Position numbers and translations under genes: made by a program
NCBI GenBank assembly: GCA_964035545.1
Contig: OZ037765.1
Coordinates: forward strand, 10,968,698-11,032,697
Length of the DNA: 64,000 nt
Direction: 5' to 3'
Source of the DNA: Bugula neritina
Taxonomy: Eukaryota; Bryozoa; Gymnolaemata; Cheilostomatida; Bugulidae
Shown: positions 40,401 to 51,942 of the stretch, one piece after another
How positions within the stretch are numbered: position 1 is the stretch's first letter
How the letters are laid out: every line of letters starts with the position of its first letter
The notes under the pieces: generated by a model
Told to the model about the DNA's origin: nothing
The model's input: only the letters and a program-made list of their open reading frames with translations
Database searches by the model: none

Positions 40401-41588
40401 CTGCATTTAGAATATCAATTAAGAAGTAGTGGAAAATATATTTCATTGCATATTGCACAATATGCTTAATGTTAACAACCATATATGTTATATTATTGGG
40501 TATTTTATGGTTATAAAACATGCTCCAAGCTTTCTGACAGCATTTGAAGCTTCGCTTATTTCTATTAAAAATAAATTCAAACAAAAAAACTTCGTCATGA
40601 GTATCATAGCTTAAATTCTTCAATTTTTCTATTTCAAGCTCTTTGAAGCCCTTCATAATGAATGCAGTTTTGTCAATTAAAAAGTACCTGACACGTTACA
40701 TTTATGCAGAATTAAGTTATTCACATAATATATCGTGGCTATCAGCTAAATACAACTTCAGCGTAGTATGCTCAAGCATATTGGTTTTATAATAAATTTT
40801 GTGTATAAATGTCTTGAATTAAATCAGAATGATGGTTCACTTGCTGATGGTGTTGGTCATCCTTCAGTGTCCACCGAACTATGAAGCTGATACTAATTAT
40901 TGCTAACTTTAACTCTTAACAGAGTAGTTTTATTTGTCTTCTCACTTAGCATCCTTTATAGCCTGTGTTTTAAACATTTAAGCCACTTTAGTGAAATCTG
41001 AGTGACACAGCAGCAAAGAATAACATGCAATGAGAATCAGCAATAAATAGTTTTATTATTTCAAAAACTATTTCCATAATTTGACAAATAATATAACTCG
41101 TCACTGCTGTTTTTTAATCAACTGTGAACTATATAAAGTTTACTTACAATATATATTTAATGCATCACATAATATATAAAACATAATTTAAGTACATGTA
41201 TATACAATGCTGCTTATCACAAAAAATGTAATTCATTATATTGACAATTAATAAATTATAATATAAAACAATAGAGATTGAGTACGTTAAATATAAACAG
41301 TTTCTTCCACAACACATATACATACATGACCAGTATATAGTATATAGCTTACATTAATCATAATGTATTGGATATACACGCCACATGCAATATACACGTT
41401 GAAGTGGCAGCAAAGTTTGAAAAGGCAGCAAAGTCACGGCAGCTCTGTTTTGCTAGGCCAGGTTCCTTATAATAAATTAGAATAAAATAATAATAAATGC
41501 TTTGGAAAATAAAGTTACCATTCAACTAATTAAAGCCATGTTTTTTGATAACTCAGGTTAGAGTTTATCTGCAGATGTTGAGACATCT
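37431..41588. other. Intergenic region between ANKMY2 and the fibrinogen-domain gene
   Basis: AT-rich DNA upstream of ANKMY2 and downstream of the 41589 gene. Apart from the simple-repeat field at 38570-39395 I see nothing I can name. A minus-strand ORF at 40375-40656 (93 codons) lacks recognisable domain content and is probably chance. Confidence 0.5.
38570..39395. repeat. Large field of degenerate TAATAC / TATAAGTATAAC simple repeats
   Basis: About 800 bp of interleaved ACTAAT/AGTAAT trinucleotide-derived units and ACTATAAGTATA-type units. Both orientations occur, with local palindromes (for example around 39008-39035 and 39160-39175). The densest regular part is 39205-39330. Confidence 0.85.
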
Positions 41589-43930
41589 TCAACCTACACT
41601 CTTAGCTGATGGCTTGATTAATAACCGAGTCTTTTTCAGAGACTTGTAAGGGTGAACTGTATACCAAACAATGCCATGGTCATATACAAAGCTGTTGTGA
41701 GTTGACCTGCAAGTGAAATAAAGTGAAGACACAAAATAATTGGCATACAAAACTTCTACGTGAAATTAATTTGAAGAATTAGACATGGACTTTGTGTCAA
41801 AAATACAGTAAAATACATAGTTCAATTATCGCAGTGTTTATTGTTGAAAATTTGCAGAGAAAGATGAACATGTAATTAAGTTCATACTTACTGATCTAGA
41901 TATTGTCCATTGACATTAGAAGTAGTACAAGTCTTATACCACCACCCAGCAGAATTTTGGTTTGCGCAGTTGTTGAATATCTCTTTATCATTGTCCTTGT
42001 CAAAAGTTGAAAACTTTTGTCCGTTCACTAATTTCATTGCATCGCCAGCATTTCCAGAGTAACCATCAATATGCAAGGCATAACTAGCAGTTTCATTACC
42101 AACTCTGAATCTAGAATATTCCGCCCAATGCTGTCTACCCGAAAATTCTTCAATTTCAACTCTTAGAGTAAAGTCACCTAAAATTATCATTAAATTTGTA
42201 GCGTTTCCTTGTTAAACAAATATCCTAATAATATTTCACATTGAACTCCAAAACGTAAAATCTGGAATAAAGGTTTGAAAAACAGCTGTTTCTGCCACTA
42301 TACCATTTGCCGTTAATTGATAGATGTGTTCATTTCCAATCCAAAACTCTGATTGCAGAGTTCCAAAGCCTTTTTTGTAGTCAATCCATGACCTTCGAAA
42401 ACTTTCTGAACCATCAAAACGACTTTGGATAACAATCCAACCTAGAAATGAAAATCAATATTCAAGATATATGTACTTCCCATCCAAGTACAATTGCATC
42501 ATATCTCATCTGACTGTAAGTGAGTCATGTACTGGCAACTCAACATCAAAAACAGTGATTCACTAGGACTTCTTGTTTGATTTGAGAGACATGAACATTT
42601 ATTAGACTCGCTGGCTAATTATTCTGTTAATTACGTGAGAACCAGCCTATAGCTGCAGCAGCATTACTACTACAGCTTTTATTTATATGAGCTGGTAATT
42701 AATGGATAAATAAATGGAATTGCTTAAAGCGCATAATAAGAAATTTTGCCACATCAAATTTTTCTAAACAATAAGCTAGATGGTCTAGGAAATTGATAAA
42801 TTAGCAAATTGTATTTTGATCTGCATTCTGTAATGAGCAACAGTGGCCGATGGCTAATATTTGGATACATAATCAATTGCTCCAACTAGATCCAATCTAC
42901 TCGTATAATCACAAACGAGTTAATGAGTTCAAATTGACTGCTGTGAATTCAGCACATGGCTCATAAATGCTGCCGAATCAACACTCAGCATGAGTAGTTC
43001 AGTGCACGCAGCTCAGTTGAAAGAACCTGTTTCAATGTTATCTGGAAAGTGTCTGAGCTATCTGTCAAAAGTTCACAGCTTCATTAGAGATCAAGCAATT
43101 TCTAATAATTAACTAATTTTGAACTTAAGTGCGTTTCAACACCAGACCTTAACTAAGTAAAAGCATAAATTTACTTCTAGTAGCTTCAAAGTTATAGTTT
43201 AAGTTGCTTCCTCTTAAAATGTTTGCTGTTGTTATGTTTTATGACCTGCAACCTGTAGTTTAACTTAGAAGTCAAGCAAATGACAGTTCTGTTTTTTCAA
43301 TACCAATTAAATTAAAAAATTTTAGTTTAAAAACACTTAAGCTGCTTTTAAAATACCAGCTGGTTTCTTTGCATAGAAGCGGCTATTCAACTCATCATTA
43401 GATTTCCAAGAGGATGGCATAAAATGCAATGCTATTGTCACTGGGAAGGAATTAAACTAAAAATTTACTTTGCAACTTTATTAAATTTGCATTACTCAGA
43501 GCTATGCCTATCTGCTACTCCAGTTTTACACCTTTAATATCTACAAAATGTTTAGAAGGAAGAAGAAATTGGCAATGAAAAGACATCAACAGAATGATTC
43601 CCTAACTTTACCTGGTATATGTGGATATCTATCATGTACCAGCCACATCGGCTACAATAATTTATCACCACGACAGTATAATCACACTAGCAGTGACTCA
43701 TCTTTTGGCCATTAGTTTATAAAATTAATATATGCATACTTTGACAAGGTGACAAGCTGTCTAGAATTTTTAGAAATAATTTTGCATTTTCAGTCATAAT
43801 AGCGATTTATTAGATCAGAAGTTAGTTTTTTAAGAGATTATATAGCAATAGCATGTCTGTTGAAATATAACAACTTATTTCCACCTCTGCTACTTGCTGG
43901 CATATATATAATTGATATAGCATTATTTGC

Positions 43931-44007
<77 letters not shown>

Positions 44008-47000
44008 CAGTATGATATATATATCAGATGACAGTAATGCTATATTTTGTTGTTGTTTTGTAAAATCGAATTGATTTTGCAAATTAAGGAACTGCAAACA
44101 TTTTTTAAATGTGATTTGCAAATATTAGCATTGAAAACATCCACTAAACAAAAAGCAGATGAAACAAATGGAAAAACATCTTGCAACTTTTCTCAATAAA
44201 TTGTTAGAACATGAATAGTGATGTGATTACGTCATGGCCTTGTTGATGTTAGAATAAATGGTGTGATGTGGTTCCAGCCTATTCTTTAGAACAATTGAAG
44301 TGACTAAACCTTAATATTTTACTTATTATTGCTTATGAATGAATGCAGCTATATCAAGTAAATAACCAATTTATTGCTACTTTTTCAATTCACACGCATG
44401 ACTACTATAACTACTACTACTACCACTACCACTACCACTACCACTACCACTACCACTACCACTACTACTACAACAACAACTACTACTAGTACTACCACTA
44501 CCACTACCACTACCACTACCACTACCACAACCACTACCACTACTACTACAACAACAACTACTACTAGTACTACCACTACCACTACCACAACCACTACCAC
44601 TACCACTACTACTACAACAACAACTACTACTAGTACTACCACTACCACTACCACTACCACTACCACTACCACTACCACTACCACTACCACTACCACAACC
44701 ACTACCACTACTACTACAACAACAACTACTACTAGTACTACCACTACCACTACCACTACCACTACCACTACCACTACCACTACCACTACCACTACCACTA
44801 CCACTACCACGACCACTACCACTACTATTAGTACTACTACTACTATTACTATTACTAAGGCAAAACTTCATAACATATAGCAATTATTGAAGCAGCAACT
44901 CTAAGCAATATACTAAATACTAAATAAAAATATGCAACAATACTAAATAATATGCATATACAGAGGAGCTCAAACTTTCACAGCATAAGGGCTTCAGCCC
45001 CAAGGTCAACAACTTATGTATTTACATATTTAATAATAGTTCGTATAACTATAAACTTTTAATAAGCTTACCAGAGTAATTGATTGGCTCGCAGAGCACC
45101 TTAAAAGCAGAAGCACTGTCTGCAGGTTGAATGCTCATTTCGTAGGTGCCTGGGAACTTCATGCCTCCTGCCTTGTAGATTACGTCACAATCTGCAAGAC
45201 GCATATACATTCACCCTTCTATATGCTAAGTAGCTGATCAAATCAACAAAATGCAACAAATAGAATAAACAACTTTACAGTTGGAAACTTTCTATACCCT
45301 CAAGTTGCATTTATATACCTTCACGATTTTCAATAAGAAATTAAATTTGGCTGAGTTGAAATTTCTCTGAATTGCATTGCATTGTAAAAGCCACTCGTAA
45401 AAATTTTTGTACTGTGAATAACTTCAGAATGATACTCAAGAAGAGTAATAACTCCTAGTAAATATCGTTATTTAGTTATGACTTTGCCGATTAGATGACG
45501 TATTTATATGTTAATAATTATATCGCCTACGCCTTCTCAATTATTGCTTTTATGCTGTCAACTTCACTAATTCACTTGGCAATGATCATCAAATAACGAT
45601 TAAGCAAGTCAGATTTCATTTTTAGAAACTAAGCTTCCGCATCAATGTGATTTTAACGATTGTCAGTTTGACTATAAAGGGGTACTCAGACAAGCGTTAT
45701 TAACTGAAACTCGATATTTTTTTCAGCAGAGGTATAAATGCAACTTTACACAAATGAAATAGCACAGCTATCTTACCAAAATATTATCTATTATATATTA
45801 TAATATTATATATTAATAATATATTTAGATGAGCAAAAGTTAATGCTCCAGAGTTTATCAGGTAAATACTTCCTTCTCAGTAATATGAACATTTCTGCCT
45901 CACACATGTGAGTAATATAAACAGTTCAGTACCCCTGCACTCTATGGCCTATACTTTTACTAACTTACTTATTATGCTTAATAAGCAGCAGAATTATACC
46001 TGGGAAATGATACCTGCATTCAGATGACAGGGCAGTATAATGCACAGATCGAAAGTATACATCCAGGGAAGTTAAATGTGAATAATATTTTTTTGTTATA
46101 ATGCATATTATTAAGTTTATTGACCTTTAGATGAGCAATAGCCTGTCTTCTCAAAATATAACACTGTTAGTGTTTCATTTTATGTTGAATAAGTTACTTA
46201 AACTTCAGCTATAAATATTTACATTCTCTGGAAAGATGCAATGATTTTGCACTGGATGGTATTATAAATATATGAATATGCAGTTTGTGTTATAGGCCTA
46301 CGATGGCTCCTCTATAAAAGCATGAGTAACATAGCTGGAAGTGAATGTGGATCAGGCATTCTATAGCTGATTATAAATAGTTTATAGGATAGCAACTATT
46401 TGCAGTTATCTGAGTCATAGTTTTATCAAGCCTATTCTCTATTTAACAATATTGTAGAAACATGCAATTCTATAAATTTAGTACAGAGTTGAAAATTTGC
46501 TGAACCAGTAAAAAATGGGAGGCTTTTGTAAAATATTTTCCGTTATTGATGTAGTTATCAAACTCAATCAAACCTATAGTTGATCTATTGATATATATTG
46601 GTGAATCAAGAAGTAACCACCAAATATCTGATATGCTGCTTAATACCAGCACATAGGCCTACTGTAAGATTTTTTACAACTACATGCAATGGACCCTCCC
46701 CCCTCACAACTACTATCATAATTCACACGGCTAGAATAATTTTAGGCATAGGCTTATGAATTTCAGATTTTGTTAGTATGCTTAAAACGAACTGCATTTT
46801 CATCAGTTATAAATTGTGTACTCTTTAAAAGCATATTAAACCTATTTTCCATAAAAAGTAGTGAGCTGTATAAATTCCAAAAGGTCCAGGTATGCAAAAC
46901 ACTTTCCAACTAAACAAAATAAATTGAATAATTAACCAACATTATTCATGACTTGGGAATGAGATTGACAATTTTTAACAAGCCATAGATTTTACGGAAT

Positions 47001-48304
47001 TTAACTAAGTTGAAGGAACACAATTTTGACCAGTTGGAGCTAAAACACATGCTAATTTATACTGTAATCTAGAAGCTATGGGAATTCCAAAGTTAAAATA
47101 CTCTAAAAAATGCATCACTATTTCAATGCTATGGAAGATCAAAATCTTAAACTGATTGCTGGTCACCAAATATTGAGTGGTCGTCAAAAAATTTTAGTAA
47201 GCAGTTGCTAACATCTATAACAATAACAAGATCTAAGATCGCAGCTGCAGAGATTTAGTTACCTTCTAGATTCTAGAACTTGAATTTTGCAATAAGCGTT
47301 AACAAAACATAATTTAGTGCTTTCTGACTGATTCCGGCCAATTCCCTTAGATTTTATAACTTCATGTATTAGATATTAGACATTGAAATATTACACTAAT
47401 ATTACGTAATTTTACATCACAAGCAGGATTTGTTTTTGTATTTATTAATTTGCATAAAAGCCATAATCGTATAACAAAGTTGCGTAATCAATTTAATTAA
47501 TCTCATTCAACTATTTGATAATGAATATATAAAAGCCACTCCTATTGTAAAGTTTGTTTGTTTAATTCTAGGAGGAAAATACAGAAATTAGGAAGTGTAG
47601 CATTAATTACTGCTAGTCTTGTTTCCTCTCTAACAAAGCTATTCAGGAGAGCTGGTGACACATGCAGAAACTTATTATAAGTATTTGAATTAGTAATCAA
47701 GTAAGGAAAAAGTCAGTTTTATAACAAAATATATTTTTATAGATCCTAGATCCTAATTTTAGTTCCTGATAGCTGGAGGTTCTTTTAGATGCTCGCAACT
47801 TATTTCCTGGTATAATTATTTTTTAAAGACTCCACTAAACATGATCACCACAAATCAACGTGTTAGCATACCTGGAGGAAAACCTGACACAACTGTCGGG
47901 TCTACTGAAGCTGCTGTACTGTTGCTATGCCAATTCTGACTGAGCAGATATTCTATATTAGCATCAGTTTTGACTTGCCAATCCTTCTGCTCTGTAACGT
48001 TTCCCGTTAGAAGTTGAATCTGAAGTTGCTGTCGCTCCTGCTCCTTTCTCAGCAGCGTAACGTCCTGCTGCAGTGAGATCACCAGATTTGTCAGCATTCG
48101 AACTCTGCTCGCGTACTTTTGTATCTCTTTTCTCACAACGTGTCGACATTTGTCTTTATGTCTAAAATTGTCTTTTAAAATATCTTTGATATCAAATGTG
48201 TAGTTAGAAGAAGCATCTGCGACTCTTATGACTATAAATGTCAATATAAGAATAGCTGTAATGCAATATGTACATTTTGTAGATTTGAAAAACATAAAAT
48301 CCAT
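41589..48304 (-). CDS. Coiled-coil plus fibrinogen-like domain protein (FReD), secreted or membrane-anchored
   Basis: Five GT-AG exons: 48304-47872, 45191-45072, 42441-42304, 42177-41892, 41706-41589. They total 1095 nt, 364 residues, in one frame. Residues 11-28 are a hydrophobic segment (ITAILILTFIVIRVA) acting as a signal peptide or signal-anchor. Residues about 45-105 are a heptad-like coiled coil, so the protein probably oligomerises. From about residue 146 (CDVIYKAGGMKFPGTYEM) to the end is a fibrinogen-related domain with GWIVIQSRFDGS, FWIGNEHIYQLT, the DKDND calcium-site motif, GWWYKTC and a terminal YKSLKKTRLLIKP. N-glycosylation sequons include NYT, NVT, NST and NET. Such proteins (ficolin, FIBCD1, FREP-like lectins) bind acetylated sugars in innate recognition; the exact orthologue is not resolved. 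No immunoglobulin domain is present, unlike mollusc FREPs. Confidence 0.93.
43933..44005. repeat. (TA)n microsatellite
   Basis: 73 bp of uninterrupted TA dinucleotide repeat inside the 2.6-kb intron of the fibrinogen-domain gene (between exons at 45072 and 42441). Confidence 0.98.
44398..44862. repeat. (ACC/ACT)n trinucleotide satellite with higher-order structure
   Basis: About 465 bp of ACCACT hexamers interrupted four times, near 44461, 44539, 44606 and 44707, by the same cassette: ACT runs, then ACAACAACA, then ACTACTACTAGT. It gives long open frames on both strands (poly-Thr, poly-Val, poly-Ser/Gly) that are artefacts. It is intronic in the fibrinogen-domain gene. Confidence 0.97.
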
Positions 48305-48750
48305 AATTAAATTAAAATGTGTTTTAGCTCAACTTATTTTGGCAAGCGATCTTAGTGAAATGACGTTTGAACTACAATGTTCCAGTTAGCTGCATCACAT
48401 GGCACGCGCATGTAATTATTTATAAGTTTATCACGGATGAACCAATCAAATTCAATTATGAATTAATCATATCATTGCTACGGCTTATGCTTTGAGTTGA
48501 TGGTGCGCAGAACAGTCATTATATCCACGTAGGTATTATTACTGGTTGCAGCAAATAAAGTTTTGTATAGAGCTGCATATTGAAGGACGGAACAATTGCC
48601 GAGAAGACAATTTCTAGTTGATGTTTTTGTACCTTTATATTATAATGAAGAATCCATGGAGAGCTATTTAAAGAACGTAACTACTACTGTTTGAAATAAA
48701 TTTATAGTAAAGCATAAACTCTATTGGCAATAAGTTTTGCAGTGTAATTA

Positions 48751-49094
48751 GCCTAGGGCCACACGGTGCGTATTTTCGCATGCGAAAATTGAAATCACAA
48801 GTAGCAAAGGTGTCCACTGTGCGCGTTGAGAAAACGTTCGCACTTGCGTTGAAAATGCTGAGCGACAAGTGCGAATCGTCTCTGTCATCGTCACCTAATT
48901 GGCTGGTAGCTATTCAGCGAGCCCAATTTCTTTAATTTAGTGCTACATTCCAGCAAATTGCGTTTTATTGAAAGCGAGTGCGATTTAAAAATGAAAGCTT
49001 TATTTATCACGCGTCACTGACGCTACAGTGGACACCTTTGCTACTCGTGATTTTAATTTTCGCATGCGAAAATACGCACAGTGTGGCCCTAGGC
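48751..49094. mobile_element. 344-bp MITE with 70-bp terminal inverted repeats
   Basis: 48751-48820 and the reverse complement of 49025-49094 agree at 67 of 70 positions. The ends read GCCTAGGGCCACAC, and an internal TTTTCGCATGCGAAAA palindrome occurs in each arm. TA precedes and follows the element and may be the target duplication. The interior has no ORF. It sits 446 bp upstream of the fibrinogen-domain gene's start codon. Confidence 0.92.
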
Positions 49095-49220
49095 TAACAG
49101 TTTGACAGTGCAAGATTACGATGACATAATAATTGCTGCTTCTATGAATTGTATACTACTAATCCATATAATATATTATGTAATAATTAAATATATATGA
49201 AATAATATCAACTAGTTTAA

Positions 49221-49294
49221 TACACACACACACACACACACACGCACACACGCACACACGCACACACGCACACACGCACACACGCACACACACA
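49221..49294. repeat. (CA)n / (CACACACG)n microsatellite
   Basis: 74 bp of CA repeat whose right half is converted to regularly spaced CG steps (CACACACG units). Confidence 0.97.
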
Positions 49295-49718
49295 TATTTT
49301 ATAACCCAATACATAACATCTGATGAAATAATTGATAAATAATAAACTTTCTTTAAAATGTTTTTATTATTGTAGCCCAAAAGACTTCATGTTTTGGAAT
49401 TACACTGATTGAAAGAACTTAGTTATTTACTCACATATAAATAAATTCTACTTTGTTGCATACAAAAATAACATAATAAGTGTATTTATTTTTTTTTTCA
49501 GACGGTGCTGTGTGATTTAATCATTAAATTATTTATTGTCTGACTAAAGGACTGGTTTTTTAATTTAACAACATATTATTATGATGGTTGTTATATTTTG
49601 CAACTTTGTTGCTATGAAAATGTAGTACGCATATACTAATTAGAAAAATATGGTTGGTTTTAAAAGTAATACCAAAAGAAAGTAATTATTATTTTAACTT
49701 TTTCAATCTTTTTTGTAG

Positions 49719-49874
49719 GCTTTCTGTGCTTTACAAAAGCTAAGAGGCCAATTTCACCAGAGTTTGATGCAGTTCCATGAAAGCTCAAAGTTCAATAGAA
49801 ATTCTTTACTGCAGCAAAACACAAGTAAAATAGATTGCTCTAATCACTCAAATTTGGGCAATTCTTTTTTTTAG
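49719..49874 (+). other. Possible terminal coding exon, weak
   Basis: A pyrimidine-rich tract ending TTTTTTGTAG precedes an open frame beginning AFCALQKLRGQFHQSLMQF and ending in TAG at 49872-49874. AATAAA follows near 50056. An in-phase short first exon at 48656 (MESYLKN, then GTAACT) could be spliced to it. I recognise no family, so this may be chance. Confidence 0.2.
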
Positions 49875-50975
49875 ATTCACACCAAGCCCACTTACATGTT
49901 TTGGTCCTCTATAGCTCTTCTGAAACATCTGTTTTTCTAGTAGATTACAAAATATGTAATACAAGTTTGCAGTATATATCAAATTGTGACCTAATTGTGT
50001 TTTTCTTCGGTCTGTAAGATTAGAATTCGGTTTCTTTGTTTCTCATTTTTGTTTTGAATAAAAATATCCTTCTTTTAATAAAACATATAGAGAATGTACA
50101 TACACATAAATTTATTGATTTTTGTCAGATCATGCATCTGTTTTTTGTAAACTTGTTTTATATATATATTCAAAACAGTTTGCTAAATAAACTTTAGACT
50201 ATGACACGAGTGGAGAAAATATGCGAAACAAACTAATATTCAAATGCAGATAAGAGTTAGCTTTCCAAGAAATACTGAGAAGACAACTTCATATTCAACA
50301 GGAGGAATTCATTAAAATGATATTATATATCTATGCTATAATAGTTGCTCTTATGCACAGGTACTAGTTTAGCATTAATCTATATTTATGTAATTACAAA
50401 TTGATACATATATAATTAAAATGACATATCATCAGCAGATTGTACCATAGAGGTTTCTTATAGCTAAAACTCTTTCTTATTAGTTAGTAGCTCCCTCATT
50501 TCATTAACTGATTCCTATATGCTCTTTGGTGATTATCAGTTGACAATCTCAATACAGTCACGTACTACACAAACCAAGTCTATTTCACAATATTGTACTC
50601 AAGTATCACAAAACATAGCACAAACTAAAAGGTTATTTTGAAATCAGGACTATTTTATGGTAGTTTGTGTTCGCTACTTGATAGTAATCAGCATGTCTTT
50701 TGACTTAGCCAAGAGGAGACAACTATAACTGCTGCATCAAACAGTTGCAACTTGTCAGTTGATTAACAGATTTTATTTCCAGAACATTGGTGATTGGTTA
50801 AATAGAGGACAGTTTTTGTCTTTGTCCTTTTTATTTGCCCAAGGTTCTGTATTCATGCAGTTATATATTCTCTAACAAGTTTTGCTTCATGTGTTTCTAC
50901 TTCTGATTGCTGAACATGTTATTCCTTGTCACCAGGGGAGAGGAGGAAAAGGCTTATTAGTTACTTCTAGTAAAA

Positions 50976-51459
50976 TCTGTTGCTCCCAGTCTGCCATCTT
51001 CATCACCATAACAATTTCCATAAGCAAATAAGCCTTCTTGACATGTAAAAAAGCCCAGGCAAAGATATGGAATAGACTTGTTATTTGATTTAGTCGAATA
51101 GTGATGCATCTAATAACCAAAAGTATTTATTTGTTAATTACAAGTCAAATTGAATTAATTATTCAAAAGTTGAGGTTTAATTAAATAAAAAAATCAAATA
51201 ATAGTTACCTAACTGAATAATATAACTTTCCTGTGTCTACTGCTTTACATGCTTGTATCCTGTAGAATAATGTATTTTTTATGATAGCTTGTGTCGCTCT
51301 GGCAGACATATTGGATTTATGCATGCTAAATAAAATCTGATCTGTGTCACAACACGTGAGGAAAAAATCACAGGGGCTGGTAAATTTAATTATAGGCTCT
51401 ACAAATACCTCCAGAGGACTTCCAACTTGTAGTACTTGTTTAAGTTTTTCTACTGCCAT
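50976..51459 (-). other. Possible exon pair or exon remnants, weak
   Basis: An 84-codon ORF (51459-51205, MAVEKLKQVLQVGSPLEVF…) follows an acceptor-like ACAG and ends near a donor-like TTAG/GTAACT. A second in-phase segment at about 51110-50976 runs to a GAA/GTAACT donor-like site. The wording VFVEPIIKFTSPCDFFL faintly resembles the start of a Tudor-type domain. There is no further support and no continuing exons were found. Confidence 0.2.
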
Positions 51460-51746
51460 CTGTTTATGACATTTCCTTGCAAAAATATAAAAAAGTTAGG
51501 TTTAAAACATCTAAACTCTAAAGCATAGCCAGTTGTAATGAGTTCCAAGCCTCTATGTTACACAGACTTTTACACATTTTCATTTTGATGATCATAAGTT
51601 ATAAACTATTGAGCATGTATTATATAGTATACAATGCAAATTATGAATTATGCATATAACATGATAACTGCATTAGAATTATTATAGCTTGACATAGTAG
51701 ACAATGGGAGAGTATGAGTATGGGATTGAAATCTATCCCCCTAGAC

Positions 51747-51942
51747 GCACTTTGCCGTATTGTAGGCGGTAAAAATGTCAGCCATTTTTAATGTGTCTGG
51801 GCTGAAGTTCCCAAAGTGCGCTATTGGATCTGATCGATGACACCTCATTGGACATTTGTATCAAATGAATTCACACGAAGGTCTTCCTGTCCAATAGGAG
51901 CCTGCCGCAACGTTTTTGAATAAAAGTTGGACACCCCTGCCC
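51747..51942. mobile_element. Possible hAT-like non-autonomous fragment
   Basis: Read on the minus strand from 51942 it begins CAGGGGTGTCCAAC, which resembles the CAGGGGT-type ends of hAT elements. Internal inverted copies CGCACTTTGCC (51748) and CCCAAAGTGCG (51810) are present, and the base composition is less AT-rich than the flanks. I cannot find a matching inverted end on the other side. Confidence 0.3.

Noticed and set aside
40375-40656. 93-codon minus-strand ORF
   Set aside because: AT-rich, low-information protein with no domain, no clear splice sites and no neighbouring exons.
43822-44121. Minus-strand ORF with a Tyr-Ile repeat
   Set aside because: It is the (TA)n microsatellite.
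44374-44883. Long open frames (poly-Thr, poly-Val, Ser/Gly) on both strands
   Set aside because: They are the trinucleotide repeat read in every frame; the region is intronic and has no coding signals.
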